64,000 bases of DNA from positions 1-64,000 of the forward strand of contig CAZWCX010000004.1 in the NCBI GenBank assembly GCA_964632945.1. The letters are read 5' to 3'. Source of the DNA: CAZWCX01 sp964632945 (GTDB lineage Bacteria > Planctomycetota > MHYJ01 > WSZJ01 > CAZWCX01). Shown here one piece after another: positions 23,153 to 32,009 of this stretch. Within the stretch, counting starts at the first letter, position 1. Each line of letters starts with the position of its first letter. The notes beneath the pieces were generated by a model. The model had not been told where the DNA came from and did not search any database. It saw only the letters and a list, made by a program, of their open reading frames with translations. A program made the position numbers and the translations under genes.

Positions 23153-24946
23153 ATGCCCCGCCGACCGCTCGTCCTCGCCTTCGCGATCCTGGCCCTGGCG
23201 TCCGTACCCGCCCGCCCCCAGGAGGAGCGGCCGATCCAGCCGAGCGAGCTCGGCATCGAGTTGGCCCCGGCGTTCGACGCCCGGGCCCTCGAATCGCCGA
23301 CCGCGCCTCGTCTGTACATCACGCGCGGTGGATTGACGCTCGGCTGGCAGGTCGCAGAACCCCGGCTGCTGCAGTTGCGCGACGCCGAAGAGATCGCGCG
23401 GTGGCTGCAACGCGCCCCGGCCGAAGCGTCGATCGCCCTGTCGATCGACGCGCAGGCGCGCTGGGAGGCGGCGCGACCGGTGGTCCAGGCCGCCCATCCC
23501 CGCACCACGTTTCTGATCGGCCGCTGGCACGACGGCACGCTCGCCGTCGCCGCGGAAGTCCCCGGCCGCTCCCCTGCCGCCGGACCCGAGGTGCGCGTCC
23601 TCCTCCGCACCGTCGGCGGCGTCGGCACCGTGGGGGCGATCGGGCAGAGGGAGCGCGATGACCTGCACGCGCTGGTCGATGACCTCGCCACGGTTCAGGA
23701 AGTCCTCCCGGGGGCCGTCCTCGTGCTCGAAGCCGATGGCAGCGTCCCGGCACGGGATGCGCTGCTCGTCCTGCGCGGCGCCGTCGCGGCCGGATTCGCC
23801 ACCCTGCGCCTCGTGGCCGGCGGGACGCCCGCGGCCGCCGCTCCGACGGGGAGCCAGGCGCCCGACCCGTTGCCCGCCGACGCCGCCATCGAACGCGGGC
23901 TGGGCTGGCTGGCGCGTCACCAGGACAAGGACGGCTCCTGGTCCCCCGCCTCCCTCGCCGCCCGCTGCACCGGCGACCCGTGCCGGGGCGGCGGGGATGA
24001 CTCCTACCGCACCGGCGTCACCGCCCTCGCGATATTGGCGTTCCTGGGGGCCGGCTATACCCACGACTCCGATGCCGCCGCGGACGGCGTGGCCTTCGGC
24101 CCCGTCATCGAGCGCGGATTGGCCTGGCTGATCGCCCGCCAGGACCCCGACGGCCGCATCGGCGAACCGGACCTCATGAAGCCCCTGTACCCCCACTCCC
24201 TGGCTGCCCTGGCGCTGGCCGAAGCGTACGGCATCATGGCATCGCCGCTCTACCAGGACGCCGCGCGCAGGGCGGTCGAGGTTCTGCTCCGCGCCCAGAA
24301 TCCGGGGGCGGGCTGGCGGTACACGCCCCGGTGCGGGGAAAGCGACATGTCGGTGACCGGTTGGTGCGTGCTCGCACTCCAATCGGCCCGACTCGCCGGG
24401 CTCGCGGTCCCCGACGATGCGTTTCGCGATGCCCTGGCGTTCGTGAACCGGACCACCGATCCCGTGACGGGGCGCGTGGGGTACATGCGGGCGGCGGACG
24501 CCCTGGCGAAAGTGGTGGTCCTGGGCAAGAACGAAGAGTTCGCCCATCACCCCACGACGACCGCGGCGGGAATCGCCGTCCGGTTGTTGTGCGGCCTCGC
24601 GCCCGGGGACTCCGTGTTGCAGCAAGGCGCGATCTACCTCGATGCCGACCTGCCCGCCTGGAGCGCGGACCATCGCAGCGCCGATTTCTACTACTGGTAC
24701 TGGGGATCGCTCGCGCTGACGCTCTACGCGGACTCCGCGGCCGGACAGCGCTTCGCCCCGCGCTGGAACGCGCGTCTGATCTCCCTGCTGAGGGAGCGAC
24801 AGGCGCAGGGGGGATGCGACCGGGGAAGTTGGGCCCCGGTCGATCGCTGGAGCTTCGAGGGCGGACGCGTCTACACGACCGCCCTCGGCGTCCTGGCGCT
24901 GGAGACGGTGCAACGCCGGGAGACGGCGCACGGAATGCGCAAGTAG
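23153..24946 (+). CDS. Secreted protein with ExbD-like repeats and terpene-cyclase-type toroid
   Basis: The 597-residue product has a signal peptide (MPRRPLVLAFAILALASVPARPQ). Two ExbD/TolR-like periplasmic units follow (about 55-225), each with the DxxARW or ADGSVPARD strand and an AGFATLRLV ending. A C-terminal alpha/alpha toroid (about 240-560) shows prenyltransferase/squalene-oxidase repeats: GLGWLARHQDKDGSW, GLAWLIARQDPDGRI and VEVLLRAQNPGAGWRYT. No DxDD cyclase motif is evident, so a binding role is more likely than catalysis. GGAGG lies 8 nt before the ATG. Proteins of this architecture are familiar from planctomycetes. It converges on ilvE with only 11 nt between stops. Confidence 0.78.
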   Translation: MPRRPLVLAFAILALASVPARPQEERPIQPSELGIELAPAFDARALESPTAPRLYITRGGLTLGWQVAEPRLLQLRDAEEIARWLQRAPAEASIALSIDAQARWEAARPVVQAAHPRTTFLIGRWHDGTLAVAAEVPGRSPAAGPEVRVLLRTVGGVGTVGAIGQRERDDLHALVDDLATVQEVLPGAVLVLEADGSVPARDALLVLRGAVAAGFATLRLVAGGTPAAAAPTGSQAPDPLPADAAIERGLGWLARHQDKDGSWSPASLAARCTGDPCRGGGDDSYRTGVTALAILAFLGAGYTHDSDAAADGVAFGPVIERGLAWLIARQDPDGRIGEPDLMKPLYPHSLAALALAEAYGIMASPLYQDAARRAVEVLLRAQNPGAGWRYTPRCGESDMSVTGWCVLALQSARLAGLAVPDDAFRDALAFVNRTTDPVTGRVGYMRAADALAKVVVLGKNEEFAHHPTTTAAGIAVRLLCGLAPGDSVLQQGAIYLDADLPAWSADHRSADFYYWYWGSLALTLYADSAAGQRFAPRWNARLISLLRERQAQGGCDRGSWAPVDRWSFEGGRVYTTALGVLALETVQRRETAHGMRK

Positions 24947-24957
24947 CCCGGTCCCGG

Positions 24958-25899
24958 CTAGCCGATCTCCCCGCCTTCGGCGTCGAGATAGGTGAGCATC
25001 CGCCGGCGCTTCTCGTCGCGCCCGTACACGGCGTCGAAGTAGGCCTTCTGCAGCGCCAGCGTCACCGGACCGGGGGATCCGGTCCCGATCGTGCGATCGT
25101 CGATCTCCCGGATCGGGGTCACCTCGGCGGCCGTCCCGGTGAAGAATACTTCATCGGCCGTATACAACTCGTCGCGCGTGATGCGCGCCTCCAGGATCGG
25201 ATACCCCTTCTCCCGGGCAATCTCCATGATCGTCTCGCGCGTGATCCCGCGCAGGATGCTCGCGGTCGGCGTCGTGCGGATCTCCCCGTCGCGCACGGCG
25301 AACGTGTTTTCGCCCGTGCCTTCCGCCACATAGCCCTGGGCGTCGAGCAGGATCGCCTCTTCGTACCCCAGCTTGCGCGCCTCCATCTTCGCCACCACGC
25401 CGTTGATGTAGCTCCCGGTCGCCTTGGCCTTGGTCATGAACGCGTTCACCGACATCCGGGTGAAGGAGGATACCTTCGCGCGGATCCCCTTCTTGAGTGC
25501 GTCCTCGCCGAGATAGGCGCCCCAGGGCCAGGTGGCGATCGCCACCCGCACCGGATTGTCGGCGGGGAAGACGCCCATCGCGCCCACGCCCAGGTAAACC
25601 AGGGGACGGATGTACCCCTCGCGCTGGTCGTTCCGCTTCAGCGTCTCCACGCAGGCGCGCGCGATCTCCTCGCGCGAGTGCCCAATCTTCATTCCGAGGA
25701 TGTGCGCGGACTCGAACAGGCGCCGAATGTGAGCCTTGAGCGCCCAGACCGCCGCGCGACCATCTTCGGTCTTGTAGCAGCGGATCCCCTCGAAGGCCGC
25801 CAGGCCATAGTGCAACGAGTGCGTGAGCACGTGGACGTTCGCCTCGTCCCAGCGCACGAATTTGCCGTCCATCCAGATCCAGTCGGCTTTTTTGACCAT
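24958..25899 (-). CDS. ilvE: Branched-chain amino acid aminotransferase
   Basis: This is a PLP enzyme that transfers the amino group between glutamate and branched-chain 2-oxo acids. The 313-residue length fits IlvE. Motifs include HSLHYGLAAFEGIR, the PLP Lys region KATGSYING (Lys about 158), EEAILLDAQGYVAEGTGEN and the FFTGTAAEVTPI phosphate-binding loop. GGAGAGG lies 6 nt upstream of the ATG. No other branched-chain genes are adjacent. Confidence 0.95.
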   Translation of the reverse strand: MVKKADWIWMDGKFVRWDEANVHVLTHSLHYGLAAFEGIRCYKTEDGRAAVWALKAHIRRLFESAHILGMKIGHSREEIARACVETLKRNDQREGYIRPLVYLGVGAMGVFPADNPVRVAIATWPWGAYLGEDALKKGIRAKVSSFTRMSVNAFMTKAKATGSYINGVVAKMEARKLGYEEAILLDAQGYVAEGTGENTFAVRDGEIRTTPTASILRGITRETIMEIAREKGYPILEARITRDELYTADEVFFTGTAAEVTPIREIDDRTIGTGSPGPVTLALQKAYFDAVYGRDEKRRRMLTYLDAEGGEIG

Positions 25900-26037
25900 G
25901 GCACCCCTCTCCGGCGTCCAATCGTGGCGTACGGGCCCGCATCCGTGCGCGCGTGTCCGATCTTCGACCCCACCGCGAGCGTACTCGGACTCCCGTCCTC
26001 CGTGCCGTCGGCCCCGCAGGGGCCCGCACCCCCTCCG

Positions 26038-26583
26038 CTACACTTCGTGGCGGTGTGTCCCGGGACAGTCCTCCTCTCCCCCGAGGCAACAATCCTCCCC
26101 GAGGGATAGACAGGACTCCGTGGACGGGCATTCGAAATGATACTGGTGCAGCGCCTTCCGAAACGCCGCCGCTTCCGGCGCACCCGAGCGCAGGAACTGA
26201 ATCATCGTGAACAGCCGGCTCGTGGTCTCCTCGCTCAGCAGGTGCTCGATCTTGCAGGCATCGATGTGCGCCTGCTCCTTGCTGACGAGGAGCACCTTGG
26301 CGAGGAAGAACTGCAGCGTCCGCCGGGCCTGCACGATCTGCTTGACCGTCTTGGTGCCCGTGTCGGTCAGCAACAGGAATCGATTCTCGTCCTCGCTGAC
26401 GAAGCCGCGCTGCTTGAGCCCCTTGATTTCCGTGGAGGCGCTGCCCTTCGTGATGTTCAGGTGGCGGGCGACATCGGATATGCGCGCGTACCCGGTCTTC
26501 TCCCGCAGTTCCTGGATGGCCATCAGGTAGTGGGCCGCACTGTGGGTGACGCTGTGCGCCGCGAAGCTCTTCCAAGTCTCCAT
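26038..26583 (-). CDS. DtxR/MntR-family metal-dependent repressor with Cys-rich tail
   Basis: The 181-residue regulator has an N-terminal winged helix (VARHLNITKGSASTEIKGL, about 40-60) and a DtxR dimerisation domain (CKIEHLLSEET near 108). The tail is His- and Cys-rich (HQYHFECPSTESC to GTHRHEV, with five Cys), which normal MntR/DtxR proteins lack. It should bind Fe2+ or Mn2+ and repress iron or manganese genes. It is divergent from the cupredoxin-FTR1 gene, with inverted repeats between them. GGAGGA 5 nt upstream supports the ATG. Confidence 0.87.
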   Translation of the reverse strand: METWKSFAAHSVTHSAAHYLMAIQELREKTGYARISDVARHLNITKGSASTEIKGLKQRGFVSEDENRFLLLTDTGTKTVKQIVQARRTLQFFLAKVLLVSKEQAHIDACKIEHLLSEETTSRLFTMIQFLRSGAPEAAAFRKALHQYHFECPSTESCLSLGEDCCLGGEEDCPGTHRHEV

Positions 26584-26641
26584 CGTCGTCCTCCGCCGAG
26601 CTTCCGGCCTGATGCGTCCGTCCCGGATGCCGATGCAGCCC

Positions 26642-26670
26642 ATCCTAGCCATTGCGGGTCCGGCAATCAA
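26642..26670 (-). promoter_or_regulatory. Promoter for the DtxR-type regulator
   Basis: On the minus strand TTGATT (26670-26665) and TAGGAT (26647-26642) are spaced by 17 nt. Confidence 0.65.
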
Positions 26671-26749
26671 GGGAAACCCAAGGACCGCGCGGGGACGAGA
26701 AAACCTCGCTTCCGGAGCCGATTTGGGGCGATCCTCCCATGAAAATTTC

Positions 26750-26778
26750 TTGACTTGCGCCCCCCCCTGTTTTATGAA
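26750..26778 (+). promoter_or_regulatory. Promoter for the iron-uptake genes
   Basis: TTGACT (26750-26755) and TATGAA (26773-26778) are spaced by 17 nt. The inverted repeats listed next overlap the predicted start site. Confidence 0.65.
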
Positions 26779-26822
26779 GCATACGAGAGTTCGGTATGCC
26801 ATACGCAAGGTTGCCATACCGA
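26779..26822 (+). promoter_or_regulatory. Inverted repeats, candidate DtxR-type operator
   Basis: TCGGTATG (26791-26798) and CATACCGA (26815-26822) form a perfect 8-bp inverted repeat. A shorter palindrome GTATG-C-CATAC (26794-26804) and a further half-site GCATAC (26779-26784) lie within or beside it. The position, directly after the -10 box of the iron-permease promoter and divergent from a DtxR gene, suits a repressor site. The arms differ from the classic MntR and DtxR boxes. Confidence 0.7.
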
Positions 26823-26866
26823 CATTTGGGTTCCCCAACCCAACCCTCGTGACGAGAAGTGCCGCC

Positions 26867-29134
26867 ATGGTCACCACGAAACGCCCCCCTGCGGTCTCTC
26901 CCCCCACCCGGTTCGCGGGGATCTTCCTGATCCTGACGCTGGCCGGGTTTGCCGGCCCACGTGGGACTGCCGAGGAGGTCGCCGTCCAGGTGGTGGGCGA
27001 AGCGCACCAGCCGCTCGCGGACGTTCTGGTGTACCTGGAGGCGCCCGGGCTGACCGCGGAGGCGCCGGCGGGAGAGTTCCTCCTCGACCAGGTGAATCTC
27101 ACGTTCGTCCCTCGCGTCCTGGCGGTCCCGGTGGGAGCGACCGTGCGGATTCGGAACAGCGATGCGGAAATGCACAATGTGAATTCCGGCGCCGTAACGA
27201 CGCCGTTCAACATCGCGCTGGTCCATCGCGGGGACGAGCACACGCAGCGATTCGACGAGCCCGGGGTGGTGCCGCTGCTTTGCGACGTGCACCCGCACAT
27301 GCGGGCGTGGGTGGTGGCGTTGTCGACGCCGCACCGGGTGGTGACGGGGAAAGACGGACGGGGGACGATTGCCGGGGTTCCGGACGGCACCTACACGCTG
27401 ATGGTGTGGCGCGAGGGGAAGGCGGCGAAGGAGGAGACGGTGGTGGTGGGGGGGGCTCCGGTCGCCCTCCGGATCGCGCTGCCGGTGGCTCCGGCTGCGG
27501 CCGCGCCGGTGTCCGCGAAGCCGACGGACGGGTGGCCGGGGACGGTGGCGCGCGTGCGTGCCCGTCTCGCGGAAGGGCTGGCGCATGCGGAAGCGGGTCG
27601 AGAGCTGGACGCGGCCACCGCCTGCTATGACGCCTACTTCGTGCACTACGAGGCCGAGGGGATGGAAACGGCCGTGCGCGAAAACGTCTCCTCGCGCCGC
27701 GCGTTCGAGGACGAGGAGTGGTTCAGCGAGGTGCGCGAGTCCCTGGTGGCGCTGGCGCGCCGGCGCGGGGATCGCGAGGCCGTGGTGTCCGCGATGGCGG
27801 GGCTGATTGCGGCGCTGGAAGAAGACGTCGTGGAGTTGGCGGCGGCGGAGCAGGAAGAGGCGGGCTCGATCGCGTCGACGGCGAACGCCGGGTCGGCGCC
27901 GACCGGTTCGGCGGCGGCCGAAACGCCGGCCGGGGGGAACCGCGTCGCCGCGGACGATTCCGCGCGGGTGACTGCGGCGCGACCCACGTCCGGACTCGCG
28001 GGCGCCGAGGAAACGATCCGCGACATCCGGGTGGCGTTCGCGCAGGCCGGCGAGGCGGTGCGTCGGAACGAACGTCCCCGCGCGGCCGCGCTGATCGGGG
28101 AGGCGTACTTCACGCGCTTCCACCGGCTCGAGGCGACCCTCGCCGCCCACCACCCCGCGGAGACCGCCCGGCTGGAACGCGGGTTTCAGGTGGCGCGGGG
28201 CGAGATCCTCGCCGGCACGCCGGCGGAGCCGATCGCCGAATCGCTGGCGACGCTGGCGCGGGACATCGACGCCCTGGTCACGCGGACGCGGACGCAGGCG
28301 GACGGACCCCTGCTGCAATTCCTTTCCTCCCTGCTGATCATCATCCGCGAAGGCTTCGAGGCGTTGATCATCCTGAGCGCGATGCTGGCGTTCCTGTCCC
28401 GCAGCGGCCGGGGCGAGATGACCCGCGCGGTCTACGGCGGCGCCTTCGCGGCGCTGGCGGCCAGCTTTCTGACGGCATGGGGTTTCCGCACGTTGCTGAC
28501 GGTCTCCCCCGCCGGCCGGGAGGCGATGGAGGGGATCACGATGCTCCTCGCCGCGGGCGTCCTGTTCTACGTGAGTTACTGGTTCATCGCCAACTCGCAA
28601 ATCGCGCGGTGGAACCGCTTCGTCCAGACGCAGGTGAAAGACTCGCTCGCGCGCGGCAGCGCCCTTTCGCTCGGTCTGGTCGCCTTCCTGGCCGTCTATC
28701 GGGAGGGCGCCGAAACGGTGCTCTTCTACGAAGCGCTCGCCGCCAGCGCCGGGGGTTGGACGGGCCCGATCGCGGCCGGACTGATGGTCGGCTCGGCGGC
28801 GCTGCTGGGGGTCTACGGCCTGTTCCGCCTTGCCGCCGTGCGCCTGCCGATGGGTCTGCTCTTCCGCGGCACGAGCACGATGCTCTATGTCATGGCGTTC
28901 ATCATGGCCGGCAAGGGGATCGCCGAACTGCAGGAGGCCGGCTGGGTCGGCATCACCCCGATTTCTTTCGCCCCGAGCGTCCCGTTCCTGGGCATGTACC
29001 CGACGATGGAGACGGCGTCGCTGCAGGGCGTATTCCTGGGACTGGGCGTGATCGCATTCCTCGCCTTGCGGGCGTCCGCCGCCCGCGCGGTCGCGGAAAA
29101 GGCGCCCGCGCGCGTTCCCGTGTCGACGACCTGA
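26867..29134 (+). CDS. Cupredoxin-FTR1 iron permease fusion
   Basis: The 755-residue protein has a signal sequence, then a cupredoxin domain (about 25-150) with type-1 copper ligands: His in MHNVNSG near 103, and Cys, His and Met in CDVHPHM near 139-145. A helical extracytoplasmic region (about 225-480) with a low-complexity Ala/Ser/Gly stretch follows. The C-terminal FTR1 permease (about 485-740) has two REGxE iron-binding motifs (REGFEALI near 495; REGAETVLFYE near 612). FTR1 proteins import ferric iron coupled to oxidation, and a fused copper domain could supply electron transfer or oxidation. It is followed at 23 nt by a P19-like gene and divergent from a DtxR regulator. The chosen ATG precedes the signal peptide; no strong Shine-Dalgarno is visible. 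Confidence 0.9.
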   Translation: MVTTKRPPAVSPPTRFAGIFLILTLAGFAGPRGTAEEVAVQVVGEAHQPLADVLVYLEAPGLTAEAPAGEFLLDQVNLTFVPRVLAVPVGATVRIRNSDAEMHNVNSGAVTTPFNIALVHRGDEHTQRFDEPGVVPLLCDVHPHMRAWVVALSTPHRVVTGKDGRGTIAGVPDGTYTLMVWREGKAAKEETVVVGGAPVALRIALPVAPAAAAPVSAKPTDGWPGTVARVRARLAEGLAHAEAGRELDAATACYDAYFVHYEAEGMETAVRENVSSRRAFEDEEWFSEVRESLVALARRRGDREAVVSAMAGLIAALEEDVVELAAAEQEEAGSIASTANAGSAPTGSAAAETPAGGNRVAADDSARVTAARPTSGLAGAEETIRDIRVAFAQAGEAVRRNERPRAAALIGEAYFTRFHRLEATLAAHHPAETARLERGFQVARGEILAGTPAEPIAESLATLARDIDALVTRTRTQADGPLLQFLSSLLIIIREGFEALIILSAMLAFLSRSGRGEMTRAVYGGAFAALAASFLTAWGFRTLLTVSPAGREAMEGITMLLAAGVLFYVSYWFIANSQIARWNRFVQTQVKDSLARGSALSLGLVAFLAVYREGAETVLFYEALAASAGGWTGPIAAGLMVGSAALLGVYGLFRLAAVRLPMGLLFRGTSTMLYVMAFIMAGKGIAELQEAGWVGITPISFAPSVPFLGMYPTMETASLQGVFLGLGVIAFLALRASAARAVAEKAPARVPVSTT

Positions 29135-29157
29135 TTCGACTTTGCGGAGCATCCGAC

Positions 29158-29703
29158 ATGACCTCCCTTCGACGCCTCACCCTCACCGCCGCCGTGGCCG
29201 CGTTGGCGCTGCTGCTCCTCCTCCCCACCGTGACCGGCCAGGGGGCTCCGTTCCGGGAGTTCCCGATCGGCGACGAGATCCGCCGGAACGGCATGAAGAT
29301 CGCCGCCGTCTGGCTACCGCCGGTCACCATGGAAGGGATGGAGGTGGGTACGGAATCCGACCTGATCCACCTGGAAGCGGACATCCACGCGATCAAGGGG
29401 AACACCAACGGCTTCGGCGTCGGCGAGTGGATGCCCTATCTGACGGTGAAGTACACCCTGGTGCACAAGGAGTCGGGCCAGAAGATCGAAGGCCGGATGA
29501 TGCCGATGGTCGCCAAGGACGGGCCGCACTACGGCGCGAGCATTCGCATGCCCGCGCGCGGGGCCTGGTCGCTGACGTACGAGATCCGGCCGCCGACCGA
29601 GAACGGGTTCGGGCGCCACTCCGACCCCGTGACGGGCGTCGATCCGTGGTGGGAGCCGTTCACGGTCGCGTGGGATTTCGACTATCAGGGCGTGCCGCAG
29701 TAG
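29158..29703 (+). CDS. P19/Tp34-type periplasmic iron transport protein
   Basis: The 181-residue product has a signal peptide and the Tp34/P19 fold. Typical segments are FPIGDEIRRNGMKIAAVWLPP, MEGMEVGTESDLIHLEADIHAIKGNTNGFGVGEWMPYLTVKYTL (only its sense summarised here), MMPMVAKDGPHYG and a C-terminal WEPFTVAWDFDY. Conserved Met, Glu and His residues bind Cu and Fe in characterised members. It is placed 23 nt after the FTR1 fusion, matching FTR1-P19 operons in Campylobacter and others. Confidence 0.92.
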   Translation: MTSLRRLTLTAAVAALALLLLLPTVTGQGAPFREFPIGDEIRRNGMKIAAVWLPPVTMEGMEVGTESDLIHLEADIHAIKGNTNGFGVGEWMPYLTVKYTLVHKESGQKIEGRMMPMVAKDGPHYGASIRMPARGAWSLTYEIRPPTENGFGRHSDPVTGVDPWWEPFTVAWDFDYQGVPQ

Positions 29704-29812
29704 CGCGGAGTCCGGGTCCGCACGACCGTCCACCCCGCCCCACCGGGGCCGGGCCGGCGCGCGCGCCGGACGGAGACGCCCGTTTCGCGCGCGACGGGAT
29801 GCCGGTGGGTGC

Positions 29813-31681
29813 CTACGGGCTCAGGATGCCGTCGCCGTATTGCAGGTCGGGTGTCATCGCGCGCAGATCGTCGGCGACCGGAGGACGGTCGGCCCAGAGG
29901 CGCGCCCGCGCGCGCAGGTCTGCGCCCACGCCGGGCGCCTCCGCGGCCGCCCGGAACTCGGCCCGGGCCGCCTGCCAGCCCCCCTGCAGGGAACGCGCCA
30001 CCGCGCGCCAGATCCCGATCGCCCCGCGCCGGTGCGTCGAATCGGGCCCGGCTTCGAGGGCGCGGGTGAAGCACCGTTCCGCCTCGGCCGCCCTGCCTTC
30101 CTTGAGCTGGTGCAGCCCGGCCACGTACGGGTAGATCGGCTCGGCCGGATCGGCGGCGGCGACCTCCTCGAGCATGCGGATCAGGGTGTCGCCGTCGCAA
30201 TCTCCCATGCTTGCGGCGTACGCCGCCACGAAGGTGCGATACGCGGCAAACCCGGGTCCGTCGGCCCACGCGGGGGCCGGCAGCGCCTGCCCCTCGCCGG
30301 CGTCTTGCGCGTCCTCCAGAGTGAAGCGGAGGTAGCGGGAGTGCGACGCCGGGGCCTCCCCTTCGGCCACCCAGAATTCTCCGGCCAGGGGCCGAAACAC
30401 CACCGCGGAGATGTTGCAGGGCTGCAGGATGATGTTTCCGATCCAGCGATCCCGACCGGCCAGAGGGTCGTGGTGGTCCGCCAGGAAATCCGCCAGGCGC
30501 TGCGGAGTCACGCGCCCCCAGTGCTCGGTCAGCAGATCCGCCCCGCGCTTCCAGCGTGCTTCGGTGTGCTGGCGCAACGAGGCGGCGATGTCCAGTTCGC
30601 GATCCCGCAGGTCCGTGGTGTAGTGGTTGGTCTGCACGAAAGTCGACGGCGGCACGCCGGCGTCGGCGCCCGCCGCGGGTTCGTCCCCCGCGCGGCGCAC
30701 GCGGACGCGCACGCCGGACCCGCTGCACTCGATCGCCGCGGCCGCCTCATGGCGGGCGTCCGTCACCACGAGGCTGAATCCCACCGCCGGCGTCGTCTCC
30801 CGGGCGATCTTCACCGCGTCCTCCAGGCTTTCCGCCCGGCGCGCGATCTCGCTGGCGAGGTAGAGCATCCCCATGCCGTCCAGGTGGACGTCGCGCGTGC
30901 GCTTGATCTGCGGCGCCACGGTCACGCCGGCCTGGTTGATCCCGGTGATCCCGGCCGGCCCCACCCCCGCGCTCGAGATGCTCACGTACGGCATCCCCCG
31001 ATCGGGCTCGTGGTAGATCACCGCGGGCGTCCGGTCCCAGACCCCGACCCCGAAGAAGTCGAGATTGCGCGCGTGCAGGAAGGAACCGTCCGCCGTCGCC
31101 GGCCCCCACGCGGCGAAGCTGGTGCACGCCTCGGCCGCCGACGGCGGCAGGAGCCGGCCCATCGCCTGGAAGTTCTTGCCGAGAAAATAGAGGAACACAT
31201 CGGCGAAGACGCTCGTCTGCGCGCACTCGCGCGCGTCGATCCCCGCCCCCTCCGCGAGGCCGGCAAGCTCCTCGCGCAACTCTCGCGGCATGTGCGCGAT
31301 GAGCCGCGGGAAGAGGAAATTGTCGAGGTAGAACCGCTTGACGGCGAGTGGGACGAGACGCGCGATCCGCTTGCCGCTCTGCTCGGCCGCCTTGCGCAGG
31401 CGCACGCGGAAGAGGTCGACGAAGTACGAAACGATCCCGCCCCGAATCCGGTCTGCGAGGAGGCGACCATGCTGCAGCCCGCGTTCCCGCGCGCTGCCGC
31501 GCACGTGAACGACGGCGATCCGTCCGCGCCAGGAAAGGGTTCCTCCCCCGGCGCAGGTCCGGGACCCAAGCCCGCCGTACGCCGGGTCCGCCGATGCCGC
31601 AGCGCCCCGGCCTTCCGCGGGCGCGAGGCCCCCGGCCGGAGCCGGTTCCGCCCGCCCCGATGCACCGCTTGCATCCGCCAT
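29813..31681 (-). CDS. C45/acyltransferase-type Ntn hydrolase-like protein with TPR C-terminus
   Basis: The 622-residue protein has a low-complexity N-terminus (to about 45) and a helical region (LREELAGLAEGAGIDARE) like that before the nucleophile in C45 proteins. The catalytic region follows: EACTSFAAWG (candidate nucleophile Cys186), HARNLDFFG, PAGITGINQAGV. This is the pattern of the C45/penicillin acyltransferase and phospholipase-B-like Ntn families. Family members self-cleave before the Cys; cleavage here is inferred. About residues 500-590 are TPR-like (YPYVAGLHQLKEGRAAEAERCF). The substrate is unknown. GGGAGAG precedes the ATG. Confidence 0.75.
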   Translation of the reverse strand: MADASGASGRAEPAPAGGLAPAEGRGAAASADPAYGGLGSRTCAGGGTLSWRGRIAVVHVRGSARERGLQHGRLLADRIRGGIVSYFVDLFRVRLRKAAEQSGKRIARLVPLAVKRFYLDNFLFPRLIAHMPRELREELAGLAEGAGIDARECAQTSVFADVFLYFLGKNFQAMGRLLPPSAAEACTSFAAWGPATADGSFLHARNLDFFGVGVWDRTPAVIYHEPDRGMPYVSISSAGVGPAGITGINQAGVTVAPQIKRTRDVHLDGMGMLYLASEIARRAESLEDAVKIARETTPAVGFSLVVTDARHEAAAAIECSGSGVRVRVRRAGDEPAAGADAGVPPSTFVQTNHYTTDLRDRELDIAASLRQHTEARWKRGADLLTEHWGRVTPQRLADFLADHHDPLAGRDRWIGNIILQPCNISAVVFRPLAGEFWVAEGEAPASHSRYLRFTLEDAQDAGEGQALPAPAWADGPGFAAYRTFVAAYAASMGDCDGDTLIRMLEEVAAADPAEPIYPYVAGLHQLKEGRAAEAERCFTRALEAGPDSTHRRGAIGIWRAVARSLQGGWQAARAEFRAAAEAPGVGADLRARARLWADRPPVADDLRAMTPDLQYGDGILSP

Positions 31682-31802
31682 TCCGCTCTCCCTTCCCGTC
31701 CGCTCCAAACGCCCGCCCGACCGCGGCCGTTCCCGCATCCCACCGCCGCGGGGCGCGTCACCGCCGGCGCGAAAACGCCGCGTCCGCCGCCGCGCCGACG
31801 GC

Positions 31803-31831
31803 ATTATAGGTCCGTCCGCGCGGCACGACAA
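31803..31831 (-). promoter_or_regulatory. Promoter for the Ntn hydrolase-like gene
   Basis: On the minus strand TTGTCG (31831-31826) and TATAAT (31808-31803) are spaced by 17 nt, about 120 nt before the ATG. Confidence 0.7.
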
Positions 31832-31852
31832 GCGGGGTTCCGGCCATTTCCC

Positions 31853-31881
31853 TTGCAGGGGCCCCGGCACGCGCCTATACT
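31853..31881 (+). promoter_or_regulatory. Promoter for the AI-2E family gene
   Basis: TTGCAG (31853-31858) and TATACT (31876-31881) are spaced by 17 nt. It is back to back with the previous promoter. Confidence 0.65.
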
Positions 31882-32009
31882 CGCGACGTCCCCGGCGCGC
31901 GTCCCCGCCGGTCCGCCCACCGGATCCGCGTCCGGCCGCCCGACCGGGTCATCCCATCCATCCCGAGCCGCGCCCGCGCGCGCGGCCACCCGCGATCGGA
32001 GTTGCGTTC

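Noticed and set aside
29740..29775. Palindromic GCCGGCGCGCGCGCCGG as a terminator between the P19 and Ntn hydrolase genes
   Set aside because: It is a GC-only palindrome without a U tract, common by chance at this base composition.
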